A stretch of 64,000 bases of DNA from the NCBI RefSeq assembly GCF_900605495.1, contig NZ_LR027603.1:1897423-1961422 (forward strand). Reading direction: 5' to 3'. The translations under genes were made by a program, and so were the position numbers. This document shows, piece by piece, positions 14,020 to 23,327 of the stretch (its first letter is position 1; every line of letters begins with the position of its first letter). The notes beneath the pieces are model-generated. The model ran no database searches. It was not told the origin of the DNA and saw nothing but the letters and a program-made list of their open reading frames with translations. This DNA is from Bacilliculturomica massiliensis (lineage in GTDB: Bacteria; Bacillota; Clostridia; Peptostreptococcales; Anaerovoracaceae).

Positions 14020-16389
14020 TTATTTGATCGTGACGATGGTGACTCCGTCGCCGCCCTCGTTATACGCTCCCTTTCGGAAGCTGTCCACGTGTCTGTGGCG
14101 GCGGAACATCTGCGCCAGCCCTTCCTTGAGGATGCCCGCGCCCCGCCCGTGAATGACGGTGACCTCGTGCAGCCCTGCCATGAAGGCGTCGTCCAGATAT
14201 TTATCCACCAGCATTTCCGCCTCATCCAGATTCTTTCCCACAACATTGATGCTCATGGAGACGCTCTGGGCTTTACTTCGGTACATGGCGCCGAAACGCG
14301 TCTTTTTCGCATCCTTCTTTGAACCGTTTTCCCTGATGACGGAAATATTTTTAATATTCACAGTGACCTTCAGCAGCCCAACCTGAACTTGAAGATCTCC
14401 CTTGTCGTCGGGCAGCGTCAGAACGTTGCCCTTCTGGTCCAGGCTCAGCACCCGCACCCGCATGCCGGGCTTCAGTTCGCCCGGTCTGACCGGATCGGCG
14501 TTCTCCTGTACCTCCACCTTATCCTGATAACGCCCGGAAACTTCTCTGATCCGTTTTCTTGCGTTCTCCTGTCTGCGGTTCCGCTCGGCGGGGTCTTTGA
14601 CCCGCTCCAGCTCCCGCAGCTCCTTCTGCACCTGATCGGCGAACTCCTTGGCCTCCCGCAGCATATCTCTGGCTTCTTCTTTGGCCCTGGACAGGATCTT
14701 TTCCCGCTGCTCCGCAAGTCTCTGCTCCCGCTGCTCCAGCGCTTCCTTCTGCTTTTTCATGGCCAGATTCAGGGCGATAGCCTCGTCTCTCTCATCCTCC
14801 GCCTCTTTCTTGTCCTGCTCGATCTTGGTGATGACGTCCTCAAACTCGATGTCGCCCTTTTCCAGCAGCGTTCTGGCGTGACCGATGATGGACTGAGACA
14901 GGCCCAGCTTTCGGGAGATCTCGAAGGCGTTTGACTTGCCGGGTATGCCGATGACCAGCCTGTAGGTGGGCGACAGCGTCTCCACGTTGAATTCCATGGA
15001 AGCGTTCTGCACGCCCGGGGTGGAGATGGCATATTTTTTCAGTTCCGTGTAATGGGTAGTGGCGATGGTCTTCGCCCCTCTGTCTCCCAGATATTCCAGT
15101 ATGGAGATGGCCAGGGCCGCTCCCTCCGTGGGGTCCGTCCCCGCTCCCAATTCATCCAGCAGTACCAGAGTGGCATCGTCCGCATCCTCCGCGATTCCCA
15201 CGATGTTTTGCATGTGGGAGGAAAAGGTGGACAGGCTCTGTTCGATGCTCTGTTCATCCCCGATGTCCGCAAAGACTTTGGCGAACACCGGCATCTCCGT
15301 CCCCCCCAGAGCGGGGACGTGCAGACCGCTCTGAGCCATCAGCACAAACAGTCCGACGGTCTTCAGCGTTACGGTCTTTCCTCCCGTGTTGGGACCCGTC
15401 ACCACCAGCGTGTCGTAGTCCTTCCCCAGCGCAACGTTGATAGGGACTACCTTTCTGGGATCGATGAGGGGATGGCGCCCTTCCCTGATCCGCAGATATC
15501 CTCTGTCGTTGATCAGGGGCTCCGTGGCCCGCTGCGCCGCGGCCAGCTTGCCCTTGGCAAAGATAAAATCCAGCTGTACCAACAGCTTCTGATTGCTCTG
15601 AAGCTCTGCGGACGCCCCTCCGATCCGGGCGGAGAGCTCGGACAGGATACGGTGCATCTCCTTCTTTTCCGCCAGCTCCAGCTCCCGCAGCTCGTTGTTC
15701 ATATCCACCACGGCCTGAGGTTCGATGAACAGCGTAGCGCCTGTGGAAGACTGATCGTGGACGATGCCGGGGAACTTTCCCCGGTTCTCCTGCTTGACTG
15801 GAATAACGTAGCGGCCCTGCCGCATGGTGACGATGGCGTCCTGCAGCAGCGCCCTGTTTTCCGATGAGGATAAAATGCTGCTGATCTTGGCCCGCAGACT
15901 GTCGTTCTGGCGCAGAATGCTTCTGCGTATGCGGCGAAGCTCCGGACTTGCGCTGTCCGCCATCTCGTCCTCGGACAGGATACAGCGGTCGATCTCCTCC
16001 TCCAGCGCCTTCTGCGCGCTGATCAGCTGCGCCAGCTCTCCGATGATGGGAAGCTCCGGCAGATCTGAAGTCAGAAAGGATCTTGCGTTTCTGGCCGCCT
16101 GCAGGTTGTACAGCACCTCCAGCAGCTGCTTCATAGTCAGTACGCCGCCTTTTTCCGCCAGGTGGACCCAGCCGGAAACGTCGTAAAACCCGCCCAGAGG
16201 CAGCGCCCCTTTATGCATAATAACGGAAACCGCTTCCGTGGTTTCCGCCAATGCGTCTTTTATCTCATGTATATTTTTATAAGGCGCAAGCTTCCCGATG
16301 CGCTCTTTTGTCATCGGGGAAGCCGCCTGTTCGCCTAAAAGGTCGATGATCTTGTTGTACTCCAAGACCCTGAAGGCCTTCTCATTCAT
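14020..16389 (-). CDS. mutS2: Endonuclease MutS2 / ribosome-rescue ATPase
   Basis: 789 residues. The MutS core and lever helices come first. The ATPase domain has Walker A GPNTGGKTVTLKT near 335 and Walker B LVLLDELGAGTDPTEGAAL near 410. A long charged coiled coil follows (about 515-635), then a C-terminal Smr domain with HGRGAGILKEGL near 755. MutS2 is known to suppress recombination and, in Bacillus, to act on collided ribosomes. It lies 16 nt downstream of zapA, the usual clostridial arrangement. Length is typical. Confidence 0.96.
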   Translation of the reverse strand: MNEKAFRVLEYNKIIDLLGEQAASPMTKERIGKLAPYKNIHEIKDALAETTEAVSVIMHKGALPLGGFYDVSGWVHLAEKGGVLTMKQLLEVLYNLQAARNARSFLTSDLPELPIIGELAQLISAQKALEEEIDRCILSEDEMADSASPELRRIRRSILRQNDSLRAKISSILSSSENRALLQDAIVTMRQGRYVIPVKQENRGKFPGIVHDQSSTGATLFIEPQAVVDMNNELRELELAEKKEMHRILSELSARIGGASAELQSNQKLLVQLDFIFAKGKLAAAQRATEPLINDRGYLRIREGRHPLIDPRKVVPINVALGKDYDTLVVTGPNTGGKTVTLKTVGLFVLMAQSGLHVPALGGTEMPVFAKVFADIGDEQSIEQSLSTFSSHMQNIVGIAEDADDATLVLLDELGAGTDPTEGAALAISILEYLGDRGAKTIATTHYTELKKYAISTPGVQNASMEFNVETLSPTYRLVIGIPGKSNAFEISRKLGLSQSIIGHARTLLEKGDIEFEDVITKIEQDKKEAEDERDEAIALNLAMKKQKEALEQREQRLAEQREKILSRAKEEARDMLREAKEFADQVQKELRELERVKDPAERNRRQENARKRIREVSGRYQDKVEVQENADPVRPGELKPGMRVRVLSLDQKGNVLTLPDDKGDLQVQVGLLKVTVNIKNISVIRENGSKKDAKKTRFGAMYRSKAQSVSMSINVVGKNLDEAEMLVDKYLDDAFMAGLHEVTVIHGRGAGILKEGLAQMFRRHRHVDSFRKGAYNEGGDGVTIVTIK

Positions 16390-16405
16390 ATATCTGTTCT
16401 CCCGT

Positions 16406-17029
16406 TTACGGGCTCACCGTCTTTTTCAGACGGTCCAGCTCGCCCTTCAATTGAATGTTCTCCATCTGAAGGTCAAAAAAGCTGCTTTCCACATCTTTGC
16501 ACTTGGCTTCCAGCTCCTTTACCAGAGCGCTGTTCTCGCTGCTGTTGCCTTCCTGACTGGCCAGCTTCTTCTCCAGCTCCTGATTCTCGGCCGTAAGACG
16601 CGCGCACTTCTTTTCCAGCTCCGTATACGCATTTGAGAGGTTCGTCAGCTCCATGATCTTTTCGCTGACAGTTTTCTGCAGCTGGTCCTTCTGCTCCAGG
16701 CTGCTCTGCGCCTCCTGCTTATACTGCAGAAAGTTTTTCTTCGCCTCGTCCCAGAGCTCTACGTAATGCTGCGTGTCCTTCTCCAGCTGAGCGCTCTTGC
16801 TCTGCAGCTGAGCGGCCATAGACGCCGCGGAAAAATAATCGTCCGCCGCGTTGACCGCCGCCAGCACTGCCAGCGCCGAAGTGGAGCCGTTGGGCAGAGC
16901 GGCGGCTACCTCGTGCATCTTGGAATCCACGTAGTCCGCCACCCGCATGATGTGTTCCCGGGACATCTCGCCGGAAACGATGTATTCCTGGCCGTAGATC
17001 TTGACCGTGACCTTGTTTACTTCTCCCAT
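16406..17029 (-). CDS. zapA: Cell-division protein ZapA with a long coiled-coil extension
   Basis: FtsZ-ring stabilising protein. Residues 1-90 are the ZapA domain (NKVTVKIYGQEYIVSGEMS, HIMRVADYVDSKM, VLAAVNAADDYF). Residues 90-205 are a long predicted coiled coil rich in Glu, Lys and Gln. At 207 residues it is about twice the length of short ZapA proteins, a pattern I associate with clostridial relatives. AGGAGGG precedes the ATG. It sits between pheT and mutS2. Confidence 0.9.
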   Translation of the reverse strand: MGEVNKVTVKIYGQEYIVSGEMSREHIMRVADYVDSKMHEVAAALPNGSTSALAVLAAVNAADDYFSAASMAAQLQSKSAQLEKDTQHYVELWDEAKKNFLQYKQEAQSSLEQKDQLQKTVSEKIMELTNLSNAYTELEKKCARLTAENQELEKKLASQEGNSSENSALVKELEAKCKDVESSFFDLQMENIQLKGELDRLKKTVSP

Positions 17030-17051
17030 GGGACCGCCCTCCTAAATCTGC

Positions 17052-19484
17052 TTACATTTCACGGAGCTGAGCGCCGTATTCGTCCCGCAGACCGCCGAGC
17101 ACTCTGTCGTGCACCTTGGACACTTCCTCATCCGTCAGCGTGTGATCCTGCGCCCTGTACACCAGGGTGAAGGCCACGCTCTTGCTTCCCGGAAGGATCG
17201 GCTTTCCTCTGTATACGTCGAAGAGAGCAACGCTCTCAAGCAGCTTCTTTCCTTCTTTTTTGATGACTGCTTCCAGCTGAGCCACCATGATCTCTTCTTT
17301 CACTACCATGGCGATATCCCGCTTGATGGAGGGATATTTGGGCAGCGGAGAATAGAGTTTCTCCGTGTCCGCCAGCTGGCAGAGTTGGTCGAAATCCAGT
17401 TCTGTGCAGAGCACCCGCGTTCCGATCCCGTACTTTTCCGCCACGTCGGGATGGATCTCGCCGATGATCCCCAGTTCCCTGTCGCCGGCGAAGATCTTCG
17501 CGCAGCGGCCGGGGTGGAAGGTCCCCACATTTTCCTCCGGACAGAAGCACAGTTCCCGGATACCCAGCTTGTAAAGCATCTCGCTCAGGATCCCCTTCAG
17601 AGTAAAGAAACTCTCCTGCTCGCCGTAGCAGGCGGCGCAGAGCATATCCTTTTCCTCCGGCAGCGGGTCCTCCAGATGGTGATTGTTGATAAATGTATTT
17701 CCCAGCTCAAATGCCCTCATGGCCAGCGTGTTTCTGGAATAGTTTCTCCCAAAAACCTCCAGCATATTCGGGATCAGCGTCGTTCTCATAACGCTGGTAT
17801 CCTCTCCCAGAGGATTGATGAGCTTGATCAGCTTTCTTCCCTCCGCATCGTCTGCCATGCGGATGTTGTCCAGGCCCTTCGGACTCACGAAACTGTAGGT
17901 CTGGATCTCGTTCATGCCCAGTCCCAGCAGCGCGTCCTTGGCCATGTCCCGCAGCCGCTGCTTTCTGGACTTTTTCGCCTCGTCGTTGCTCCTGGGCAGC
18001 GTCACGGGGAGTTTGTCGTAGCCGTACATTCTGGCCACTTCCTCCACGAAATCCACCTCGGTCAGCAGGTCCTGCCGCACCGTGGGAGGCGTGACGTTCA
18101 TGGTGTTGCCCAGACGGGAGACCTTCATCTCCAGACTCTCGAATATCTCCTCCATCTCCTTTGCGGAGAGCTCCACGCCCAGCATGGCGTTGACCCGTTC
18201 CGCCCGGACCTTGACGGACTCTGCCCTGTATTCCTTCGGATAGACGTCCACCGTTCCCCTGAGCACGGTTCCCGCGTTCAGGATCTCGATGAGACGGCAC
18301 ACCCGGTCCACGGCCTGTACGGTCAGATTGGGATCGATGCCCTTCTCAAAGCGCGCGGATGCTTCCGTGCGCAGTCCCAGTCTCTTCGAGGTCGCCCGGA
18401 CGTTGTCCCCGTTGAAATTGGCGCCCTCTACCAGGATCATGGTCGTATCTTCCTCGATCTCCGAATTCAGACCGCCCATGATGCCCGCGATGCCGATAGC
18501 TTTCTCCGCATCCTTGATCATCAGCGCGTCCCCGGTCATCGTCCTCTCCGTGCCGTCCAGCGTGGTGAACGTTTCGCCTTCCTGGGCCGTATCTACGATG
18601 ATCTGGTTTCCCGATACCGTGCGGATGTCGAAGGCGTGCAGGGGCTGGCCGTATTCCAGCATGACGTAGTTGGTAATGTCCACGATATTGTTGATGGGAC
18701 GCATGCCCGCAAAGATCAGACACTTCTGCAGCCACCAGGGGGACTGCTCGATCTTGATGTCCTTCACCACTCTGGCCACGTACCGCCGGCAGTACTCCGG
18801 CTTTCTTATCTCCACGCTGATGAAATCCTTCGTCTTTTCCGCGCCCTTTTCCTCGCACTTCGTGTCGGGATAGCGAAGCTCCGTTCCAAACGTGGCCGCC
18901 GCCTCCCTGGCCATGCCGATCATGGACAGGCAGTCGGGACGGTTGGGCGTGATCTCGAAATCCACCACCGCGCATTCCAGTTCCAGCGCTTTTACGATAT
19001 CCGTGCCTGCAGGGTACTCCCGATCCAGGATCCAGATCCCGTCTCTGTGGGCCACGGGCACGACCTTGTCCTCGAAGCCCAGCTCGGAGCAGGAACACAG
19101 CATGCCGTTGGATTCCACTCCTCTCAGCTTGCCTTTTTTGATGGTGACCCCGCCGGGCTGCTTGGGCTGACCGTGCAGCGGTCCCGGGATCCTGCTTCCG
19201 TGGAGAGCCACCGGTACGTAATCCCCCACGCTGATATTCGCCGCGCCTGTAACGATCTGCACCGGCTCGGACGCTCCGGTGTCGATCTGCGTGATCACCA
19301 GCTTATCCGCGTCGGGATGCTTTTCGATGGAGAGGATCTTTCCCACCACCACGTTCTCGATGCCCTGACCGAAATATTCCACAGTCTCCAGGTTGGAGCC
19401 GGACATGATCATCCGGTCGCAGAACTCATCCACGCTGACGTTGACGTCTGTATATTCTTCTAACCATTTAACAGGTACTAACAT
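17052..19484 (-). CDS. pheT: Phenylalanyl-tRNA synthetase, beta subunit
   Basis: Forms the alpha2-beta2 enzyme that charges tRNA-Phe. The 810 residues include an N-terminal EMAP/OB-type tRNA-binding domain (40-150, with HPDADKLVITQIDTG), the B3/B4 editing module, B5, the catalytic-like core (FGRNYSRNTLAMRAFELGN) and a C-terminal ferredoxin-fold anticodon-binding domain (PLPKYPSIKRDIAMVV to the end). GAGGAGG precedes the ATG. It follows pheS by 20 nt. No T-box leader is visible directly upstream of this pair. Confidence 0.97.
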   Translation of the reverse strand: MLVPVKWLEEYTDVNVSVDEFCDRMIMSGSNLETVEYFGQGIENVVVGKILSIEKHPDADKLVITQIDTGASEPVQIVTGAANISVGDYVPVALHGSRIPGPLHGQPKQPGGVTIKKGKLRGVESNGMLCSCSELGFEDKVVPVAHRDGIWILDREYPAGTDIVKALELECAVVDFEITPNRPDCLSMIGMAREAAATFGTELRYPDTKCEEKGAEKTKDFISVEIRKPEYCRRYVARVVKDIKIEQSPWWLQKCLIFAGMRPINNIVDITNYVMLEYGQPLHAFDIRTVSGNQIIVDTAQEGETFTTLDGTERTMTGDALMIKDAEKAIGIAGIMGGLNSEIEEDTTMILVEGANFNGDNVRATSKRLGLRTEASARFEKGIDPNLTVQAVDRVCRLIEILNAGTVLRGTVDVYPKEYRAESVKVRAERVNAMLGVELSAKEMEEIFESLEMKVSRLGNTMNVTPPTVRQDLLTEVDFVEEVARMYGYDKLPVTLPRSNDEAKKSRKQRLRDMAKDALLGLGMNEIQTYSFVSPKGLDNIRMADDAEGRKLIKLINPLGEDTSVMRTTLIPNMLEVFGRNYSRNTLAMRAFELGNTFINNHHLEDPLPEEKDMLCAACYGEQESFFTLKGILSEMLYKLGIRELCFCPEENVGTFHPGRCAKIFAGDRELGIIGEIHPDVAEKYGIGTRVLCTELDFDQLCQLADTEKLYSPLPKYPSIKRDIAMVVKEEIMVAQLEAVIKKEGKKLLESVALFDVYRGKPILPGSKSVAFTLVYRAQDHTLTDEEVSKVHDRVLGGLRDEYGAQLREM

Positions 19485-19504
19485 AATTGATTGCCTCCTC
19501 TGAT

Positions 19505-20527
19505 CTATTTGAACTGCTGGATAAAGCGAACGTCGTTTTCGTAGAGCAGACGGATATCGTCCACCTCATATTTCAGCATCGCGATCCGCTCTACACCCAT
19601 GCCGAAGGCAAAGCCGGTGTATTTCTCCGTGTCCACGTGTCCCACGGACAGTACGTTGGGATGGACCATGCCGCAGCCCAGGATCTCGATCCAGCCGCTG
19701 CCCTTACACACCTTGCATCCCTTGCCGCCGCACTTGAAACAGGATACGTCCATCTCTGCGGACGGCTCCGTAAACGGAAAGTGATGAGGGCGGAACTTGG
19801 TCTTTGCGTTAGAGCCGAAGAGCTGCTTGGCGAAAGCGTCCAGCGTTCCTTTCAGATCCGCCATGGAGATCCCTTCGTCCACCACCAGTCCTTCGACCTG
19901 ATGGAACATGGGCGAATGGGTGGCGTCCGGCGTATCGCAGCGGAAGCACCGGCCCGGCGAGATCACCTTGATGGGCGGATCCTGCTTCATCAGCGTGCGC
20001 ACCTGCACCGGAGACGTCTGCGTCCGCAGCAGCACATCCTCCGTGATGTAAAACGTATCCGACATGTCTCTGGACGGATGGTTTTTCGGCGCGTTCAGCG
20101 CGTCGAAATTGTGAAATACGGTCTCGATCTCCGGTCCCTCGGAGATGGAAAAGCCCATGCTCATAAAGACGCGGGATATCTCGTCGATGGTGATGGAGAT
20201 CAGGTGCTTCGTCCCCAGGGGGGTAACGACGCCCGGCTCCGTCACGTCGATTTTTTCTTCTTTAAATTTCAGAGCTCTCTGCATATCCTTGAAGGCAGCG
20301 AATTTCTCATCCAGCAGGCGCTCGATCTCTGCTCTGGCGCTGTTGGCCGCCTGACCCATGATCTTTCTCTCTTCCGGCGAGAGCTTGCCCATGCCGCGGA
20401 GGATCTCCGTGATCCTTCCCTTCTTGCCCAGAAGCCGGACGCGCATCTCTTCCACTTCCGCCACGGCCTTCGCCGCAGACAGCTGCTCCCGCGCTTCTTC
20501 CATTATCGCCTTTAACTGATTCTGCAT
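19505..20527 (-). CDS. pheS: Phenylalanyl-tRNA synthetase, alpha subunit
   Basis: Catalytic subunit, 340 residues. An N-terminal coiled coil (1-85) is followed by the class II core with motif 2 (GRCFRCDTPDATHSPMFHQ) and motif 3 (GFAFGMGVERIAMLKY). A Cys-rich insertion CFKCGGKGCKVCKGSGW near 275 looks like a zinc-binding knuckle; I recall similar insertions in some bacterial PheS proteins. GGAGG lies 7 nt before the ATG. The upstream rRNA methyltransferase gene ends 3 nt before this start, so the three genes form one operon. Confidence 0.97.
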   Translation of the reverse strand: MQNQLKAIMEEAREQLSAAKAVAEVEEMRVRLLGKKGRITEILRGMGKLSPEERKIMGQAANSARAEIERLLDEKFAAFKDMQRALKFKEEKIDVTEPGVVTPLGTKHLISITIDEISRVFMSMGFSISEGPEIETVFHNFDALNAPKNHPSRDMSDTFYITEDVLLRTQTSPVQVRTLMKQDPPIKVISPGRCFRCDTPDATHSPMFHQVEGLVVDEGISMADLKGTLDAFAKQLFGSNAKTKFRPHHFPFTEPSAEMDVSCFKCGGKGCKVCKGSGWIEILGCGMVHPNVLSVGHVDTEKYTGFAFGMGVERIAMLKYEVDDIRLLYENDVRFIQQFK

Positions 20528-20530
20528 TGT

Positions 20531-21439
20531 CTATCCTCCATTTCTTTGTCTGACTGTTTCATACATCAATATGCCGGCGGCCACCGCCGCATTCAGGGAT
20601 TCCAGATTCCCCGCCATGGGGATGGACAGGAGGCCGTCCGCCTCCTCAAGGAATTCGGCGCAGACGCCGTTTCCCTCGTTTCCGATGACCAGTGCCAGCT
20701 CGCTCTTCAGATCGCACTCATAGTAGAGCCGGCTTCCGTTCAGAGCGGTCGCGTAAACTTTTTTATGATTTCTGTGAAGCAGCTCCAGCGCCTGCCCCGG
20801 CGTGCCGCAGAAGTACACGGGCAGCCGAAACAGCGTGCCTGCGCATGCTCTCACCACCTTGGGACTGTAAATGTCTCCGCAGCCGGACAGGAGCAGCGCT
20901 CCTGAAAAGCCGGCTCCGTCCGCGGTCCGAAGCGCCGTCCCCAGGTTTCCCGGATCCTGCAGCCGGTCGAGGACCAGAATGTTGCCGTTGGATCTCCGCC
21001 CGCAGGGGGCTGATGAACGCCCAAACAGTTCTTCCTCCGTCCAGGTCCGTTTTTTCACCACGGCCATGACGCCCTGAGGGGTGTCCGTCTGCCCCAGGCG
21101 GTCAAAGAGACCGTCCGCCAGAAGCAGCACCTCCGGCCGGGTCTTTGGCCCGCCCTCCGCGCCGCCGCGCTCCAGAAGATCCAGCAGATCGCGGTACTCG
21201 CCGGTGTTCCTCAGCCCCGCAGGCAGCTCTCCGGGCCCGCATCGGCTCTCCCGGCCGGAAAACGCCGATCTCCTGAAAAGGACCAGCTCCGGGTCCACTC
21301 CGTTTTTCAGGGCTTCCATCAGCAGATTCGGTCCTTCTATGATGTAGCGCCCCTGCTTATCCCGCTGTTTTTTTCGGGTAAGCGCGGCAAAGTTTTTTAC
21401 TTTTGAATTGTCCGGTGATGATATTTCCCGCAAATTCAA
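20531..21439 (-). CDS. TrmH/SpoU-family RNA 2'-O-methyltransferase
   Basis: SAM-dependent RNA ribose methyltransferase with a knotted SPOUT fold. An N-terminal substrate-binding domain (FAALTRKKQRDKQGRYIIEG, GVMAVVKK) is followed by the motifs NILVLDRLQDPGNLGTALRT, LALVIGNEGNGV and SIPMAGNLESLNAAVAAGI. I chose the TTG at 21439 (302 residues): GAAAGGA lies 9 nt upstream and the protein then begins MNLREISSPDN like its relatives. An open frame extends 63 codons further but lacks family sequence. A methylase gene just before pheST is a familiar Firmicutes arrangement. Confidence 0.88.
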   Translation of the reverse strand: MNLREISSPDNSKVKNFAALTRKKQRDKQGRYIIEGPNLLMEALKNGVDPELVLFRRSAFSGRESRCGPGELPAGLRNTGEYRDLLDLLERGGAEGGPKTRPEVLLLADGLFDRLGQTDTPQGVMAVVKKRTWTEEELFGRSSAPCGRRSNGNILVLDRLQDPGNLGTALRTADGAGFSGALLLSGCGDIYSPKVVRACAGTLFRLPVYFCGTPGQALELLHRNHKKVYATALNGSRLYYECDLKSELALVIGNEGNGVCAEFLEEADGLLSIPMAGNLESLNAAVAAGILMYETVRQRNGG

Positions 21440-21625
21440 GCGTATTGTTCCTTTCCATTTTTCACGCGGAACACGCTGCGGTCTTACGCCCGCAAACGCC
21501 GGTTCCGATCTGGGAGAAGACTTATTGAAACGGCTGAAACCGGCCGCACGGATGGCTGCCGGTTTCCCCTCTCCTTGCTCTCTCCGGCAAAGTCCGGGCC
21601 TTCGCCCCTGATTCGCCGCTTTCTC

Positions 21626-21654
21626 CAAAAGAAGCCGGTATCACAACCGGCTTC
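21626..21654 (-). terminator. Rho-independent terminator of ftsZ / dcw cluster
   Basis: On the minus strand AGAAGCCGGT pairs with ACCGGCTTCT and runs into TTTTG, about 65 nt past the ftsZ stop. Confidence 0.75.
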
Positions 21655-21718
21655 TCATCCATACATGTGTAGAGCCAGACTCATGGCCGCCGCGGGTTCT
21701 TCACCCTGCCGGCCGGAC

Positions 21719-22885
21719 TTAGAGGTTGCTCATTTTATCTCGTTTCAGGAAAGTCGGTATCTCGAAAGCCTCAGTCATCCTCTTTGTGAAGGAATCTTCC
21801 TCTTCAGCCGCTGCCGCCGGCTCCTGCTCATGGACCGGACGTTCCGTCTGAGTCTCCTCGGCGAATTTGCTGTTGATCTCCGCTCTGGCGTCCGAACTCT
21901 CCTTGCTGCCCGCCATCAGAATATCCGTCTGCCTGTCCTCAAAACCCGTGGCGATGACCGTGATGATGATCTCGTCCTTCAGTTCTTCTTTGACCGACGC
22001 TCCGAAGATGACGATGGCGTCTTTGTCCGCAGCCTGTTCGATCTGGTCGGCGGCCTCGTTGACCTCCAGCATTCCCAGATCGTATCCGCCCATGATGTTC
22101 AGCAGGATCGCCTTGGCCCCGCTGATCGAAGTCTCAAGCAGCGGACTTTCGATGGCGTCCTTGACCGCAGCGGCCACCCGGTCTTCGCCGGCGCCTCTTC
22201 CCACGCCCATGTGGGCGATCCCGCGGTCGCTCATGACTGTCTTCACATCGGCGAAGTCCAGATTGATGAGTCCCGCCTCTGCGATCAGATCCGAGATTCC
22301 CTGAACGCCCTGCTTCAGCACTTCGTCCGCCATGCTGAACGCCTGGACCATGGTCGTGTTTTTATCCGCGATCTCCAGCAGCTTGTCGTTTGGTACTACC
22401 ACGAGGGAGTCTACATATTTTTTCAGGAACTTGATGCCCAATTCTGCGTGTTCTCTTCTCTTTTTGCCCTCAAATTTGAAAGGCCTGGTGACCACGCCCA
22501 CGGTGAGGATGCCCTGATCCTTCGCCGCCTTGGCCACGATAGGCGCGGCTCCCGTTCCCGTTCCGCCGCCCATGCCGGCGGTGATGAACACCATGTCCGC
22601 TCCGGCGATAAATTTTTCCAGGTCGTCGATATTCTCTTCCGCGGCTTTCTGTCCCACCTCCGGGTTGGCGCCGGCGCCCAGCCCCTTTGTCAGTTTCTCT
22701 CCGATCTGGATCTTGGTCTCCGCCCTGGAACCTGCCAGAGCCTGCTTGTCCGTGTTGATCGCCATGAAGGTGACGCCCTTCAGGCCTGTCTCTATCATAC
22801 GATTAACGGCGTTGCTTCCGCCTCCGCCGATACCAATTACTTTTATCTGTGCATTTTTCTCTTCACTAACTTCAAATTGTAACAT
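21719..22885 (-). CDS. ftsZ: Cell-division GTPase FtsZ
   Basis: Tubulin-like GTPase that forms the division ring. The 388 residues have the GTP-binding region ([14 protein letters not shown] near 18), the tubulin signature [13 protein letters not shown] near 105 and the T7 loop [11 protein letters not shown]. After an acidic linker, the C-terminal peptide [10 protein letters not shown] is the usual binding site for FtsA/SepF. The ATG at 22885 follows a GGGGGG site; the TTG just before it is not needed. It is the last gene of the cluster and lies 61 nt after sbp. No ftsA gene lies upstream. Confidence 0.97.
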   Translation of the reverse strand: MLQFEVSEEKNAQIKVIGIGGGGSNAVNRMIETGLKGVTFMAINTDKQALAGSRAETKIQIGEKLTKGLGAGANPEVGQKAAEENIDDLEKFIAGADMVFITAGMGGGTGTGAAPIVAKAAKDQGILTVGVVTRPFKFEGKKRREHAELGIKFLKKYVDSLVVVPNDKLLEIADKNTTMVQAFSMADEVLKQGVQGISDLIAEAGLINLDFADVKTVMSDRGIAHMGVGRGAGEDRVAAAVKDAIESPLLETSISGAKAILLNIMGGYDLGMLEVNEAADQIEQAADKDAIVIFGASVKEELKDEIIITVIATGFEDRQTDILMAGSKESSDARAEINSKFAEETQTERPVHEQEPAAAAEEEDSFTKRMTEAFEIPTFLKRDKMSNL

Positions 22886-22946
22886 CAAAGTAACCCCCCG
22901 TTACCAAAATAATATTAATTATATCACAATAGCCCCTTGACTGCAC

Positions 22947-23327
22947 CTATTTCTTGTCGATATTATCATCTTTTTTCGGCTCTTTTCGCATGACATAGCG
23001 CTCCAGAAGGTGATGCCGGATCACGGCCAGATTATTGAACAGTCTTCCGCCAAAGGTAAATATTGCCGCATAGTAGATGGGCACGCCCAGCAGATCTCCA
23101 AGGTAGGTCAGCGCCCCCGCCAGAATGGCGTTGGTCACAAAGCCCGTCACAAAGACTACGCTGTTGTACTTGCCCTCCATCTGCGACCGTGCGGCTCCCA
23201 TGAGGGAGTCCAGCGCCGCAAGCAGGGCCATGGTGATGTAAAACGCATACTCCGTGGGATAAGAAATGTTCAGCACGAAGCCGGCGATCAGACCGATCCC
23301 CAGTCCGACCAATATGATAAGAAACAT
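22947..23327 (-). CDS. sbp: Small basic protein (DUF1290)
   Basis: 126-residue membrane protein with three or four hydrophobic segments and a basic C-terminal tail (VMRKEPKKDDNIDKK). This family, known as Sbp in Bacillus, is found beside DUF881 genes and ftsA/ftsZ; its function is unclear. The start overlaps the preceding DUF881 stop (TGATG), and AAGGTG lies about 10 nt upstream, so translation is coupled. Confidence 0.88.
   Translation of the reverse strand: MFLIILVGLGIGLIAGFVLNISYPTEYAFYITMALLAALDSLMGAARSQMEGKYNSVVFVTGFVTNAILAGALTYLGDLLGVPIYYAAIFTFGGRLFNNLAVIRHHLLERYVMRKEPKKDDNIDKK

Noticed and set aside
12133-14322. A 729-codon plus-strand open frame
   Set aside because: It lies antisense to argS, the DUF523 gene and mutS2, has no recognisable domain and is His/Leu/Arg/Gln-rich, the usual shadow of GC-rich coding sequence.
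17109-19463. A 784-codon plus-strand open frame
   Set aside because: Fully antisense to pheT, with no family motif and no ribosome site; a codon-bias shadow.
19485-21439. T-box leader for the pheST operon
   Set aside because: I looked upstream of pheS and of the methyltransferase gene and saw no T-box core (TGGNACCGCG-like) before a terminator.
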